A stretch of 64,000 nt of DNA, taken from positions 1-64,000 of the forward strand of contig JABDMH010000136.1 of the NCBI GenBank assembly GCA_013001595.1. Reading direction: 5' to 3'. The notes under the pieces were generated by a model. That model saw only the letters and a list, made by a program, of their open reading frames with translations, was not told the DNA's origin and did no database searches. This document shows, piece after piece, positions 1-10,600 of the stretch; the first letter of the stretch is position 1, and each line of letters starts with the position of its first letter. This DNA is from Saprospiraceae bacterium (lineage in GTDB: Bacteria; Bacteroidota; Bacteroidia; Chitinophagales; Saprospiraceae). Position numbers and translations under genes: made by a program.

Positions 1-38
1 AGCAGATCCGTCATTGAGGTATTGCCTATTTTTACGTT

Positions 39-558
39 ATGACAGTCAAGGAAGTACACGCCAATGAATATGCACAATTGTTCACGGGCTATATGGAGTC
101 CGTAGATCAGACACTCGACCTTAGGGAGGGCATGAGAAGTACACTCCAGCCCATTGTCGATTTTTTTTCAGAACTATCAGAAGACCAGGGTGATCTGCGC
201 TATGCTGCTGACAAGTGGTCTATTAAGGAAGTGTTTCAGCATATGATCGATACTGAACGAATTTTTGTCCATCGTCTATTTCGTTTGGGCCGTAGAGATG
301 ATACACCTATTGAGTGGTTTCAATCAAGATCTATATATTGATCATCAAAGTGTGGATGAAAAATCACTGCTTGCGCTTATCGAAGAATTCGTGGTAACTA
401 GGCAATTCACCATTAGTGTGCTCAATGGTTTTTCCGATAGTCATCTCGAATTTATTGGCACTTCATCTGGGGCACCCTTGTCAGCTCGGGCAGCAGCATT
501 TATTATAATTGGACATGCCAATTGGCACCTAAATAAGATTCGTGAACTCTACTTTTGA
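39..558 (+). pseudogene. DinB-family protein, frameshifted
   Basis: Two overlapping frames together read as one DinB-like four-helix protein of about 170 residues. The first frame (39-341) carries the N-terminal helices and the KWSIKEVFQHMIDTERIF segment, including a DinB-type metal-site histidine. The second frame (from about 310 to 558) continues with SGFNQD and ends in an IGHANWHLNKI helix with two further histidines. The frame changes by +1 at about 305-315, just after the TP of DDTP, where relatives continue with a PGFDQD-like stretch. DinB_2 proteins are usually metal-dependent thiol transferases or hydrolases of unknown substrate. The break could be a true mutation or a single-base error; no other lesion is visible. 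Confidence 0.72.
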
Positions 559-593
559 TCAATGCTCAAAAGTGGTCAGACACGATGATACCG

Positions 594-974
594 TCACTTT
601 GGGTCGAGTTGTGCAATCTTATGTTGCATAAGAAGTGCAATGGATTGTGCACGCTCAAGGGCTAAATCTGCTTTAGGACCGGAATATAATTCATCAATGG
701 ACTCGCGAAAGAAGTATAGCCATTTATCAAAGTGCTTTGCAGTTAGTGGATACTTTTGATGCAAGACCAAATGCATCTCCATGGCATTTCCACGATAGGA
801 TCCGGTTTGAAATAGAATACTATTCCAGAATTCTACTAGACGTGGTAGATGCGCAGCCGGATCAATTTTAGCAATGGAATGAAAGATGATCGCAAGGTCT
901 GGATCAGCCAACATCTTTTTATAGAACCGCTCCATTAGACGTGCAATGTCATCAGATGACGAGATATCTTCCAT
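594..974 (-). CDS. Group III truncated haemoglobin
   Basis: A 126-residue 2-over-2 globin fold protein that binds haem and probably O2 or NO in the cytoplasm. It resembles the group III (Ctb-type) family: the B10 tyrosine sits in RFYKKML, the likely E7 histidine lies eight residues before the FW of EFWNSIL, the proximal F8 histidine is in MEMHLVLH, and the G8 tryptophan is in HFDKWLYFF. The length is normal for the family. The gene ends 12 bases before the start of the next minus-strand reading frame upstream, so it is probably co-transcribed with the acidic-tailed protein at 987-1352. Assignment to group III rests on these residues recalled from the family, not on an alignment run here. Confidence 0.85.
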   Translation of the reverse strand: MEDISSSDDIARLMERFYKKMLADPDLAIIFHSIAKIDPAAHLPRLVEFWNSILFQTGSYRGNAMEMHLVLHQKYPLTAKHFDKWLYFFRESIDELYSGPKADLALERAQSIALLMQHKIAQLDPK

Positions 975-986
975 ATATAGTCCTGG

Positions 987-1352
987 TTAAAGATCGTCGT
1001 CAGTTTTCATGCTGTTTTCTTCATACTTATCAATATCTAACTCCTCATCCTCATCCTCGTCATCATCTGAATACTTTTCCTCGAATGCTTCACGAATGCC
1101 AGGTTTTAATACGCCTTTGGCATTGTAATCGTCATCTTTAGCGATAATGCTTTTGGCCTCTGGAGCAGTCATACGGACGAGGAAATATTTCTCTTCCGTT
1201 TCGAAAGGCAGCGCGCTCACCTTCTGGCCATGCTGATTGGTGAAGGTGATCAGGTGTCTGCTAAATCCAAGAGGATATTTTAGCTTTATCTGCTCTTGAA
1301 TTTCTTCAGCGAGCTTTTCAAAATCCTTAATTACCCTGGGTTTAGTGATCAT
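987..1352 (-). CDS. Conserved hypothetical protein with acidic tail
   Basis: A protein of about 121 residues beginning MITKPRVIKDFEKL; an in-frame ATG eight codons further upstream (1376) is possible, but the MITKPRVIKDF start looks like the natural family start. The N-terminal two thirds form a compact mixed alpha/beta domain with QIKLKYPLGF and TFTNQHGQKVSALPFET. The C-terminus is strongly acidic (runs of D and E around residues 95-112). No catalytic motif is visible. I recall similar short proteins as widespread in Bacteroidota without known function. It lies upstream of the truncated globin on the same strand. Confidence 0.7.
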   Translation of the reverse strand: MITKPRVIKDFEKLAEEIQEQIKLKYPLGFSRHLITFTNQHGQKVSALPFETEEKYFLVRMTAPEAKSIIAKDDDYNAKGVLKPGIREAFEEKYSDDDEDEDEELDIDKYEENSMKTDDDL

Positions 1353-1458
1353 AGTTTTTGAATTTGTAACCAGCAACTACAAATGGCAATCAACTACATT
1401 TAGTGTTTGTGAATCTCTAGTAAGTTCGCCTAGCTCTCTTTTTGGACAATGCTAAAAT

Positions 1459-2820
1459 TTATGCAATCTCTGGTGTTTGTAGTTCGGCCAAAGAATTGCT
1501 AATTTCTGAGTCAGATAATTCGTGGCGCACTAATTTTCCGGCAAAGTAGTCTTCGTAGGCCTTCATGTCAAAGTTGCCATGACCACAAAGATTGAATAAT
1601 ATGGTCTCTCTGGAACCTTCGGCTTTACATCGCTCTACTTCTGCAAATACGGAGGCAATGGCGTGGTTTGCTTCTGGTGCAGGAATGATGCCCTCCGCTT
1701 TTGCAAAGGTGACACCTGCTGCAAAGGCCTCGAGTTGGTCATGAGCTTGTGCTTCAATTAGTTGGTCTTTGAGTAGCTGACTCACCATAACACCTGCACC
1801 ATGGTATCTCAATCCACCGGCATGTATCGGTGCTGGGATGAAGTTATGTCCCAAGGTATACATGGGCAGTAGTGGGGTCATGCCCACTGTATCACCAAAG
1901 TCATAGCGAAAGACGCCTCGGGTCAGTTTAGGACAAGAAGCAGGTTCACTGGCAACACAACGAATCTGTTTGCCTTCTTCCAGGTTGTAGCGTAAGAAAG
2001 GGAATGATAATCCAGCAAAGTTAGAGCCACCACCGAATGGAGCAATGACCACATCTGGCAACTCACCAGCCTTTTCCATCTGCAATACCGCTTCTTGACC
2101 TACAATGGTCTGATGCAAGAGGACATGGTTAAGTACGCTACCCAGCGAATATTTGGTGTGTTCGTCCATGGCAGCACGCTCAATCGCTTCTGAAATGGCA
2201 ATACCTAACGAACCAGGACTGTCAGGATCTGCTGCCAATATTTTTCTTCCCGCCTCTGTTTGGTCCGAGGGTGAAGGTATAACAGATGCGCCCCAGGTAT
2301 TCATCATCACTTTACGGTAAGGTTTATGATGGAAGCTGAGTTTGACCATATAAACCTCACACTCTATATTAAAGAGGTTGCAAGCAAAGCTAAGTGCACT
2401 TCCCCATTGGCCTGCACCAGTCTCGGTTGTAATTCGTTTGACTCCTTCTTCCTTATTGTAAAAAGCTTGTGCAACGGCTGTATTCGGTTTATGCGACCCA
2501 GAGGGTGAGCTTCCCTCATATTTGTAAAATATTTTTGCCGGAGAATCCAACACTTTTTCCAGTCCTCTGGCACGATATAAAGGAGTGGGACGCCAAATAC
2601 TGTAGATGTCTCTAACTTCGTCAGGAATTTCAATCCATTTCTCAGCGGATACCTCCTGCTTGATCAATTCCATGGGAAATAATGGGGCAAGTGCCTCAGG
2701 ACCAATTGGTTCCTTCGTGCCGGGATGCAGAGGAGGTAGTGGCTTGTTGGGCATATCGGCAGCAATGTTGTACCAGTTTTCAGGGATTTCCTTCTCTGAC
2801 AGCGTTATTTTTCTCGTCAT
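1459..2820 (-). CDS. trpB: Tryptophan synthase beta chain, TrpB2 type
   Basis: A 453-residue PLP enzyme that condenses indole and serine to tryptophan. The PLP lysine is K111 in [22 protein letters not shown] and the phosphate-binding GGGSN loop follow. The long N-terminal extension and the SGSHKPN context fit the TrpB2 class rather than the classic TrpB1. The ATG at 2820 was chosen because the family starts near MTRKITL; the upstream extension to 2898 shows no conservation. No trpA or other trp gene is adjacent, which is common for TrpB2, often a stand-alone salvage enzyme. Confidence 0.9.
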   Translation of the reverse strand: MTRKITLSEKEIPENWYNIAADMPNKPLPPLHPGTKEPIGPEALAPLFPMELIKQEVSAEKWIEIPDEVRDIYSIWRPTPLYRARGLEKVLDSPAKIFYKYEGSSPSGSHKPNTAVAQAFYNKEEGVKRITTETGAGQWGSALSFACNLFNIECEVYMVKLSFHHKPYRKVMMNTWGASVIPSPSDQTEAGRKILAADPDSPGSLGIAISEAIERAAMDEHTKYSLGSVLNHVLLHQTIVGQEAVLQMEKAGELPDVVIAPFGGGSNFAGLSFPFLRYNLEEGKQIRCVASEPASCPKLTRGVFRYDFGDTVGMTPLLPMYTLGHNFIPAPIHAGGLRYHGAGVMVSQLLKDQLIEAQAHDQLEAFAAGVTFAKAEGIIPAPEANHAIASVFAEVERCKAEGSRETILFNLCGHGNFDMKAYEDYFAGKLVRHELSDSEISNSLAELQTPEIA

Positions 2821-2947
2821 GTCTTTTTTGTGTTTAATTGAACTGGGGGAAGATAGGATATCGTTCGAATCCCACAAAATGTTTTTTGCTCTAAACAAAT
2901 AAGTACAAGACCATCAGAATGAATGGAAGTTGATATGACCGCAGAGC

Positions 2948-4027
2948 TTAGCGAATCAGGTGGACATTGCCAAAAAATCTTCTAGAAGCACCATCAATAT
3001 ATTCTACAACGGTCAGATAGGCAAAGGTACCCGTAGACAGCTGCCGTCCATCCGAGGAACCATCCCATCCTTCTTGTGCTAGACCAGGAGTTATGTCCTC
3101 TTTGCGAAATACCAATCTGCCATGACGATCATAAATGTTGAGAAACTTGATATTGACCATCGTTGCATCACCAAAAACGGTTAGGTAGTCGTTGTTTTGG
3201 TCTCCATTTGGACTAAATGCATTGGGTACGTAGGCAAATCTCTTGCGACCGAAAGTGGTGAGGACTACAGCTATTTCCTTCTCCGCAATACAACCATTTT
3301 CATCTTCCACTCTTACGCTATATGGAACAGTGCTTGAAGCCAAGTCGTTAATGGAGGAACAGTTGGTGCACAGGAGGCTGTCATTTTTAAACCACGAATA
3401 GGTCACGTTACGATCTGCTGGTGAATGATATGCCTGTAGCTCAACAATTTGAGGTTTCTCTATTAAGACGTCTTCTGATGTGCTAACACTTAGTAATCCG
3501 CAATCCATTTGGTCTAGGGTGTCACCCATAAGAGGTGAAAATGAGTTGATACAGATACCGAAATTACCTGCCTGGGTCATCTCACTGCCAACTTGAAGAT
3601 AGATGCGCTCACCTTTTCGGATATCCTGAATCCAATGAACTGCTGGACCGTGCTGCATAGTATTTTGACAGTCGATGAGCGTTAGATTTGCACAAGAACC
3701 TTTGTACAAGGCTGTAGCAAATTTCGTCAGACCATTTTGGTCATCGTCTTTGGAGGACGTCGCAATGAATAAGCTACTACCCGCTGCAACGAAAGTAAAC
3801 CAAACTTGAACATTGGCACCAGTCTGGCAAGTCATCTCCTGGTCACTGATGGCGGCCTCGACATTAGAAAAACTTCCTAAGTCAGAGCACCACCCACCTA
3901 TCGAAGTTACTTCTAATGCATTTATACAATCATCTTGCTCCATCTGTGCGGAAGAGATATATGGCACCAGCCATATACTAGCGATTGTAGCATAAAAAAT
4001 CGGAGTTCTGTCGGTCAATATTTTCAT
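2948..4027 (-). CDS. Secreted protein with type B gliding/T9SS C-terminal domain
   Basis: A 359-residue exported protein. A signal peptide covers about residues 1-27 and ends in SSAQ. The first half is a cysteine-containing beta-rich domain (DCINALEV, CQTGANVQVWFTF) like those that precede adhesin repeats. Next comes an Ig/PKD-like segment (YSWFKNDSLL, VEDENGC), then the hallmark CHU_C domain beginning YVPNAFSPNGDQNNDYL and ending GNVHLIR. This C-terminal domain directs type IX secretion and surface attachment in Bacteroidota. The natural ligand is unknown. It appears monocistronic. Confidence 0.88.
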   Translation of the reverse strand: MKILTDRTPIFYATIASIWLVPYISSAQMEQDDCINALEVTSIGGWCSDLGSFSNVEAAISDQEMTCQTGANVQVWFTFVAAGSSLFIATSSKDDDQNGLTKFATALYKGSCANLTLIDCQNTMQHGPAVHWIQDIRKGERIYLQVGSEMTQAGNFGICINSFSPLMGDTLDQMDCGLLSVSTSEDVLIEKPQIVELQAYHSPADRNVTYSWFKNDSLLCTNCSSINDLASSTVPYSVRVEDENGCIAEKEIAVVLTTFGRKRFAYVPNAFSPNGDQNNDYLTVFGDATMVNIKFLNIYDRHGRLVFRKEDITPGLAQEGWDGSSDGRQLSTGTFAYLTVVEYIDGASRRFFGNVHLIR

Positions 4028-4117
4028 CCTTCGTGAAGTGCTTTATGGAAGTAATGCTACTTGATTCAGGCCTTTAAAGATAGCTAGGCACAAACTCTGC
4101 TGCATTAAAATGATGAA

Positions 4118-4636
4118 CTATTGATCAGTGTTCAAAATTCGATGGAATAGGGTTGTATTCACATCTTTGCTAATCCGTTTTATTGGCAGCATTCCCAGAC
4201 GATTATTGAAACGAATGGACCGGATGTTCGGTTCATCAACAGCCGCGTCGATGTAACTGAACTTTAGATGACGGAAGGCATAATGAACAACCGCTTTCGC
4301 AGCATCTGTAGCATATCCTTTGCCGCAAAAGAGGGGTAGCAAGCCATACAATAATTGAGGTTGGGGTTCTTCGAAGAAAGGCCAAAGACCAGCAAAACCC
4401 ACTGGTTCCCATTCGGGTTTGGCTAAAATCTTCCACAAGGCCCAACCATCTTGTTTAAGATCAAGCTCATTTTGATCGAGTATGGATTTACTCTCTTCTT
4501 GTGCGATCTCGTCATCATCCCATAAGTACTTGCGCACAAATGGATCTGTAAACATTTGATGCAGTATTGTAAAGTCTTGCTTTCGAAAGGGCTGAAGCTT
4601 GAGTCGTTGGGTAGTCAACACAAGATGAGCAAGCAT
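4118..4636 (-). CDS. GNAT-family N-acetyltransferase (RimJ/RimL-like)
   Basis: A 172-residue acyl-CoA-dependent acetyltransferase. LTTQRLKLQPF is the typical RimJ/RimL N-terminal strand, and the acetyl-CoA binding region is degenerate (FCGKGYATDAAKAVVHYAF, where QGKGYATEA-like is usual). The helix after it and VDEPNIRSIRFNNRLGM match the family end, where N and R contact the cofactor. Its start lies 5 bases after the stop of the DEAD-box helicase, so the two are co-transcribed. The substrate cannot be told from sequence; alanine of a ribosomal protein or a small amine are both possible. Confidence 0.82.
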   Translation of the reverse strand: MLAHLVLTTQRLKLQPFRKQDFTILHQMFTDPFVRKYLWDDDEIAQEESKSILDQNELDLKQDGWALWKILAKPEWEPVGFAGLWPFFEEPQPQLLYGLLPLFCGKGYATDAAKAVVHYAFRHLKFSYIDAAVDEPNIRSIRFNNRLGMLPIKRISKDVNTTLFHRILNTDQ

Positions 4637-4641
4637 ATTCG

Positions 4642-5916
4642 CTATTTACTTCTTCGACGATTTCCTTTGGATCGAGACTGTCCTCGGCCACGGCCCGACT
4701 TGGTATTCTGGCCCGACGATCTACCATGACCTCCTTTTCTTCCAAAGCGAGATGGTGGTCGCTGTTTAGGGTTATATATGGGACCTTCGCCCAGGTCTGC
4801 CGGTAGCGGGATTTTCATGACATCACGCTCAATCAGGTTTTCGATCCGACCAAATTTATACATGTCATCTTCGTTAATCAATGTCAAAGCTACTCCGGTC
4901 GTATCCGCCCTAGCTGTCCTGCCAACTCGATGAACATAGTCTTCGGCATCATTAGGTACATCATAATTGATCACTAGATTGATGTCTTTAATATCAATAC
5001 CTCGGCTCAATACATCGGTAGCTACCAAAATCCTGGTTCGCTTTGATCGAAAACGTGCCAGTACATTCTCCCGTTCCGATTGTTCCAGATCTGATGAAAT
5101 ACCCGCAACCTCAAAATTATTTCCTTTGAGCGCCCTGACAATTTCGCCAACTTTCTTCTTGGTTGAGCTGAAGATCAGTATGCTCTTGTATTCCTCTTTC
5201 CCCTTAACAAGTTCAATAATTAGGGGTGATTTTTGATGATCGTAGGTCAGGTAGGCTGCTTGCAATACACCTTCTGCTGGTTTAGACAGAGCTAAGGAAA
5301 TCTCTGCCGGATTATTCATGATTTGTTTAGCGAGTTGACTAATCTTTAGAGGCATGGTGGCACTAAACATCAGATTTTGTCGCCTTTTCGGAAGGTAAGA
5401 AATGATCTTTTTAATATCCTCGTGAAATCCCATATCCAGCATGCGATCAGCTTCATCTAAAATTAGATGCTGTATTTGATCAAATTTTACATACCCTAAA
5501 TTGAGGTGCGATATTAGTTTTCCCGGGGTAGCTACAATAATATCTGTGCCCCTAGTTAGGGTTTTTTTCTGTTGCTCAAATTCTGGGCCGTCCCCACCAC
5601 CATAGATGGCCATGGATTCTACTGGAACAAAATACCCTAACCCTTGAACCTGTTGATCTATCTGCATGGCCAACTCGCGCGTGGGAACAATAATCAAAGC
5701 CCTAATTTGATGGTCACTCTTCATACTGAGCAGATTCAAAATCGGGAGTAGGAATGCTGCAGTCTTACCAGTACCCGTCTGAGCACATGCAAGGAGGTCT
5801 CCACCATCAAGGATGATGGGAATCGCCATTTCCTGGATCGGTGTAGCTTCCTCGAAGCCCATATAAGAGATCGCCTCAAGGAGCTGATCGTTTAGTGCTA
5901 ATTCTGTAAATTTCAT
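4642..5916 (-). CDS. DEAD-box ATP-dependent RNA helicase (RhlE-like)
   Basis: A 424-residue RNA helicase for ribosome assembly or cold adaptation. The Q motif (GFEEATPIQ) lies at about residues 20-28, motif I AQTGTGKT at 45-52, PTREL near 78-82, DEAD at 154-157, SAT at 185-187, and the HRVGRTAR motif in the second RecA domain. The last 40 residues are a basic R/G/S-rich tail, typical of RNA-binding extensions in RhlE-like proteins. It is followed directly by the acetyltransferase gene. Confidence 0.93.
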   Translation of the reverse strand: MKFTELALNDQLLEAISYMGFEEATPIQEMAIPIILDGGDLLACAQTGTGKTAAFLLPILNLLSMKSDHQIRALIIVPTRELAMQIDQQVQGLGYFVPVESMAIYGGGDGPEFEQQKKTLTRGTDIIVATPGKLISHLNLGYVKFDQIQHLILDEADRMLDMGFHEDIKKIISYLPKRRQNLMFSATMPLKISQLAKQIMNNPAEISLALSKPAEGVLQAAYLTYDHQKSPLIIELVKGKEEYKSILIFSSTKKKVGEIVRALKGNNFEVAGISSDLEQSERENVLARFRSKRTRILVATDVLSRGIDIKDINLVINYDVPNDAEDYVHRVGRTARADTTGVALTLINEDDMYKFGRIENLIERDVMKIPLPADLGEGPIYNPKQRPPSRFGRKGGHGRSSGQNTKSGRGRGQSRSKGNRRRSK

Positions 5917-5999
5917 AAATGGTATTAGAGCTTATCAAAGCCTGACAAAGATACCGATTTAAATTTTGCTCTCCTTGCATTCTCTTGAGGAGCAAAGTA

Positions 6000-7409
6000 T
6001 TAGTCTCTTCGACGATAAACGATGGTGTTTTCTCCAAAGGTTTTCACCTGATTATATGATTGGGATATCTGCGTTTGAAATGGACTAGGCACTTTATCAC
6101 GAATGACGTAATAAAGAGGTTGCTTAGCTCGTATGTCTTGAAAAGCCCTATTCGTGTCAATACCATAAGATTTGATCAGATCTTCTTTATATAACAGAGA
6201 CGTATGGACATATCGAGTCGGTGGATCTGTGCCACATAGATAGTACAGAATGTTTTTATCATTAGTATAGACCAGTTTATCCTTCGGCAAATCTTTTTCT
6301 ATAAAAGATGCAATTTCCCTGATGTGGTCTGGCTTTCGATAAAGTTGCAAGAACTGATTGACCCATGTGCATAACAATGCGACAGAAAAGGCCACCAATA
6401 TTTGTCTTTTAGAGATGTGTTGTATTCTTTGAAATAATTTGGGTTGTTGGTTGACAAATGCTCCGATTAAAAAGGTAAATGGTATCAGGGCTTGGTATAG
6501 ATAGTGAAAATAGTATTTACCGGTTACTAGGATGCCGGTCCAGGTAGACAATATCCAAATAATCCAGATAAAAAACCATTTGTTACCTTGTTTGCTTTGG
6601 CTGTATATGTTATAAATACCCAGTATAAATACTAAAGATATTGGAAGAAAGGACAGGTAAAACTCACCAAATAGTCCGATTGCCTTAGCAAACGAATGTT
6701 GATTGCTATATCTTGACGGGATTAGGACTGTGGCTTGCAACAAGTCGTCGAGATGCCCATAAAAGTAATAACATAGAGTGATCGTTAAAATCGGAATCAG
6801 GAACGACATACCTAGCACTAGGAGCGATTTTACTAGTCTGTTCAATGGTAGCATCTTTACCCAGACGATAATTGCTAGATAGGGCACAATGTCAAATAGG
6901 ATGTGATATTTAAATGAAAATCCAATACCAAGTATAATTCCGGCCCAAAGAAAATCCCGGATGGATTTACTTCTTGTCATTAAGTAAAGCGACCACAGAG
7001 AGCAACAGACAAAAAATATTTCGGTATTGCCGGACCAACTCCATTTGTGTAGTGAAGCGCAGAAGACAAATAGTACCCCTGTCAGCATGGCACCTGTTTC
7101 CATACCAAACAGGTTTTTATGTGATTTATATGCAAGCAGCCCGGAAAATCCTATTACAATTGTTGTGAGCAAGCGAATGGAAAGTATGGAATCGCATATC
7201 GACAAGATGGCGGCAAAAAGCACATAGATTGCTGGTGGCTTTACATCGATGTTATGTACATAGGGCCACTGCCCAGACAGTAGTTGGTCAGCAATGATGA
7301 TGTAAGTAGATTCATCATGGTCGATGACTGCAGGGAAGAAGGTCCAGAAGCGAAATCCAATGGATAGTGCTAAGAAGAACAACACTCTTTGATAAGGGCT
7401 GAGCAACAT
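6000..7409 (-). CDS. Membrane glycosyltransferase, GT39/PMT-like
   Basis: A 469-residue polytopic membrane protein with roughly ten to eleven hydrophobic segments. The first periplasmic loop holds the acidic pair HDESTYI and the DVKPP motif, as in ArnT/PMT-type enzymes that use polyprenyl-phosphate sugars. The C-terminal 100 residues are soluble and probably periplasmic. Likely role: transfer of a sugar to a lipid or protein outside the membrane. It is divergent from tamB, with 220 bases of shared upstream DNA. Confidence 0.78.
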   Translation of the reverse strand: MLLSPYQRVLFFLALSIGFRFWTFFPAVIDHDESTYIIIADQLLSGQWPYVHNIDVKPPAIYVLFAAILSICDSILSIRLLTTIVIGFSGLLAYKSHKNLFGMETGAMLTGVLFVFCASLHKWSWSGNTEIFFVCCSLWSLYLMTRSKSIRDFLWAGIILGIGFSFKYHILFDIVPYLAIIVWVKMLPLNRLVKSLLVLGMSFLIPILTITLCYYFYGHLDDLLQATVLIPSRYSNQHSFAKAIGLFGEFYLSFLPISLVFILGIYNIYSQSKQGNKWFFIWIIWILSTWTGILVTGKYYFHYLYQALIPFTFLIGAFVNQQPKLFQRIQHISKRQILVAFSVALLCTWVNQFLQLYRKPDHIREIASFIEKDLPKDKLVYTNDKNILYYLCGTDPPTRYVHTSLLYKEDLIKSYGIDTNRAFQDIRAKQPLYYVIRDKVPSPFQTQISQSYNQVKTFGENTIVYRRRD

Positions 7410-7629
7410 AGGTGGGACGGCGAAGCTGTGTAATTTAAATGTGGAAAAGAGGCGTTAAGATAAGGTTAATTTAGTTGACTGTAAAAGACAATAGTGGTGC
7501 GAACGTTGTCTTATCAGCAAGTGGTAAGATTAACTAGGATGATGTCTCGCAGCGGTGCAAAGTATGGGATCTGATTGATGGTTTAAACATATTATTCTAT
7601 GTTCGCTGCGATGGCCCATTTGTAGACAT

Positions 7630-10600
7630 ATGGAGAGAGGAAGGATACGTAAGTTCGGGAGATATCTCCTTTTTGGAGTGGGTGCGCTGCTCTTGATGCC
7701 TATGCTATTGTATCTATCCATTCAGATTCCTACCGTGCAGAATGTTGTCGTCCACAAGCTGACTGGATTTCTGAGTAAGAAATTGGATGCAGAAGTCAGC
7801 GTGGATCAGGTGAAAATTAAATTATTTAAGACCGCCTCACTAGATGGTATTTATCTCGAAGATCTTAATGGTGACACACTGCTTCACATTTCAGAATTAG
7901 ATATAGATCTTGGATTATTCAACCTGTTTCGAAAGGAAATTGAAATAGACCACCTAGCCCTGCGGAATTCTAAGATCAATTTAAAAAGGTTACAGGGAGA
8001 CTCAACTTTTAATTACGAATTTATACTCGACGCTTTTTCAAAAAACGATCAAGATACCAGCAGATCTGCATGGAAGTTAGGAATAGGTAAAGTGGAATTA
8101 GATGACTTGTTTTTTTCGCAATTGGATGAAATTGATTCTAGCCACCTTGTAGCAGACTTGGTAAGACTCCGCGTATATGTGGATGAAATTAATTTACCTG
8201 AACGTAAACTAGCACTTAATCAGATTGGGGGTTCAGGTACGATGATTAAGTATGAATATTGGTCTGAGGTGCCTGCTGTAGATACACTCTCCCAAAGGGC
8301 AGCACCTGCCAGATTTCCCGGTACTTCCTGGGATATTGCGCTAAAGCAATTGCGATTGGAAGATGGTGGATTTGTTTTTGCGCAAAGGCATGCCGATCGA
8401 AATGAAGAACATGTTGACTTTCGAAATTTAGACCTAGATATAGGTCACCTTTTTTTGGATGAGTTGGTATGGTCTGCAGAGCAATTGGATGTTGTTTTGA
8501 GACGTGCTAGTCTAACTGATCATAGTGGTTTTGCAATCAAAAATGTCAAAGCTACCCTCTACATAAATCCTGAAATGCTACATATCAATGATTTTCAGGC
8601 AGAAACGCCATATAGTGCCATCGAAAGCAACACAGCTCTTGACTTTAATTCTTTTAGTGATTTGTCCCAATTTAGTGATTCGGTCTACATAACGGCATAT
8701 TTTGATGATGCACAGATAGGGTTGGCGGACCTTAATTATTTACTGCCAGTGTTGCAAGAGCAACGATTTTTTAATAATAAATTGAAAGAGATCATTCGTA
8801 TTGATGGTGGTGTAAAAGGCACGCTGTCGGAACTGAACATTGATCATCTGAAAATTGAGGTGCCAAACCATTTGAATCTTGCTGCGAATGGTCAGGTTAC
8901 TGATCTCACAGGTGAGCAAATAGATTTTGACATAGCCTTGACAGATTTTAGTACATCGTATGATGCGCTGCGTTCACTAACAAAAGATGTTGCCCTGCCA
9001 GAAGGAATTGCCCCTTGGGGGGATTTTGATCTAACCGGTGATTTCAAAGGCAGCATTAATGATTTATATGGTAGAGATATACAATTGAAAACCAGTGGAG
9101 TTACAGGATTTATAGGAGATTTTCGCATCCGCGGATTGCCAATGGTAGATCAAGCGGTATTTGACTTAGAAGTAGATGCACTTCGCAGCATCTCCCAGGA
9201 TCTAGATGGTTTTGTAGATGGAGGAATGCCAGATGCTGTGGATAGCTTAGGCGCATTTTTCTTTAGAGGAGACTTCCACGGCACTTTTCGGGAGTTTACG
9301 GTAGCAGGCGATTTTATATCTGAGGCAGGTGATGTCAGTACTAATTTTGATATCAAATTTGCACCAGACTACACCGACGCTATATATAGCGGAGATATTT
9401 CGACAGACTCTTTCGATTTGGGAAAGATATTAGCCGATGAACATGTGGGATTCTTGTCCATGGATGTGTACTCATATGGGCAGGGCCTAAATGAGTCAAA
9501 CTTAAAAACAGTGGTCATTGGTGATGTTGAGCATTTAGATTTGTTGGGGTATGCATATGAAGGTCTTGAGTTAGATGGTAGATTTGATAAAAAACAATTT
9601 AGTGGCCATGCTGAAATATCGGACGAAAATATTGATTTCGATTTTGAAGGTGTTATAAGTCTCAGCGATTCCATTAGTAAGTTTAGGTTTAAATCAAGGG
9701 TGGATACGATTAACTTTAAGGCGCTCAACCTATTGGATACAGAGTTGGGACTTAGTGCGCGTCTACGTTCCGATTTCAGAGGACCTGATCTCTATAGTAT
9801 GGATGGTGGGATAAAGGCCACTGGTCTGTCTTTATCTAATTTGACACATTCTTATCGCATTGATGCGCTTGATATTACTGCTGAGATGGTTCCAGGTGAA
9901 GGAAGGGAAATCAAAATCGAATCTGATATTCTCGATGGTTTTATCAAAGGTGATTTCACCATTGGAGACCTACCTAGCATGATGAAAAGTTATGTGAATA
10001 ACTATTTTCCAATAAATGGAATAGACTCGGTTGTAGTAGCAACAGATTCATTATTCTCTGAGCAAGAAGACACCATTTTACCAGACCAGTCATTCGCATT
10101 TGAATTATCATTGATAAATACTCAGCCAGTAATTGCTTTGGTAGCCCTTGATTTGCAAGTGCTAGATACCGTATTGTTGTCTGGGGGAATGAATGCATCT
10201 ACGAGAGAAATGTCTTTGGATGGATACCTTGGTCGACTTGAATATGGGTCAATCTCACTAGGCCCGATAAATTTACGAAGTAGAGGAGATGAGCATATGC
10301 TGGATAATGTGCTAGAGGTGAAGGATACTCGTTTGTCTGGAGATATTCACTTCCCATATTTGTATGCCGATGCTTTATTGGAGAATGACAGTGCATACTT
10401 TAGTATACTCTTGGAGGGGGATCGTGATTCTTTCCCTGAGAAATTGGGTTTGGCTGCTTTACTGGTGCGTGAGCAAGATCTCTATTCAGCAACCCTAAAT
10501 GATGTGATCACCCTAAATAATAAGACTTGGCAGGTGAATCCACAAAATCGAATCCAGTTTAAGGACAATTATTTATCGATCTCTGACCTCACCATGAGTC

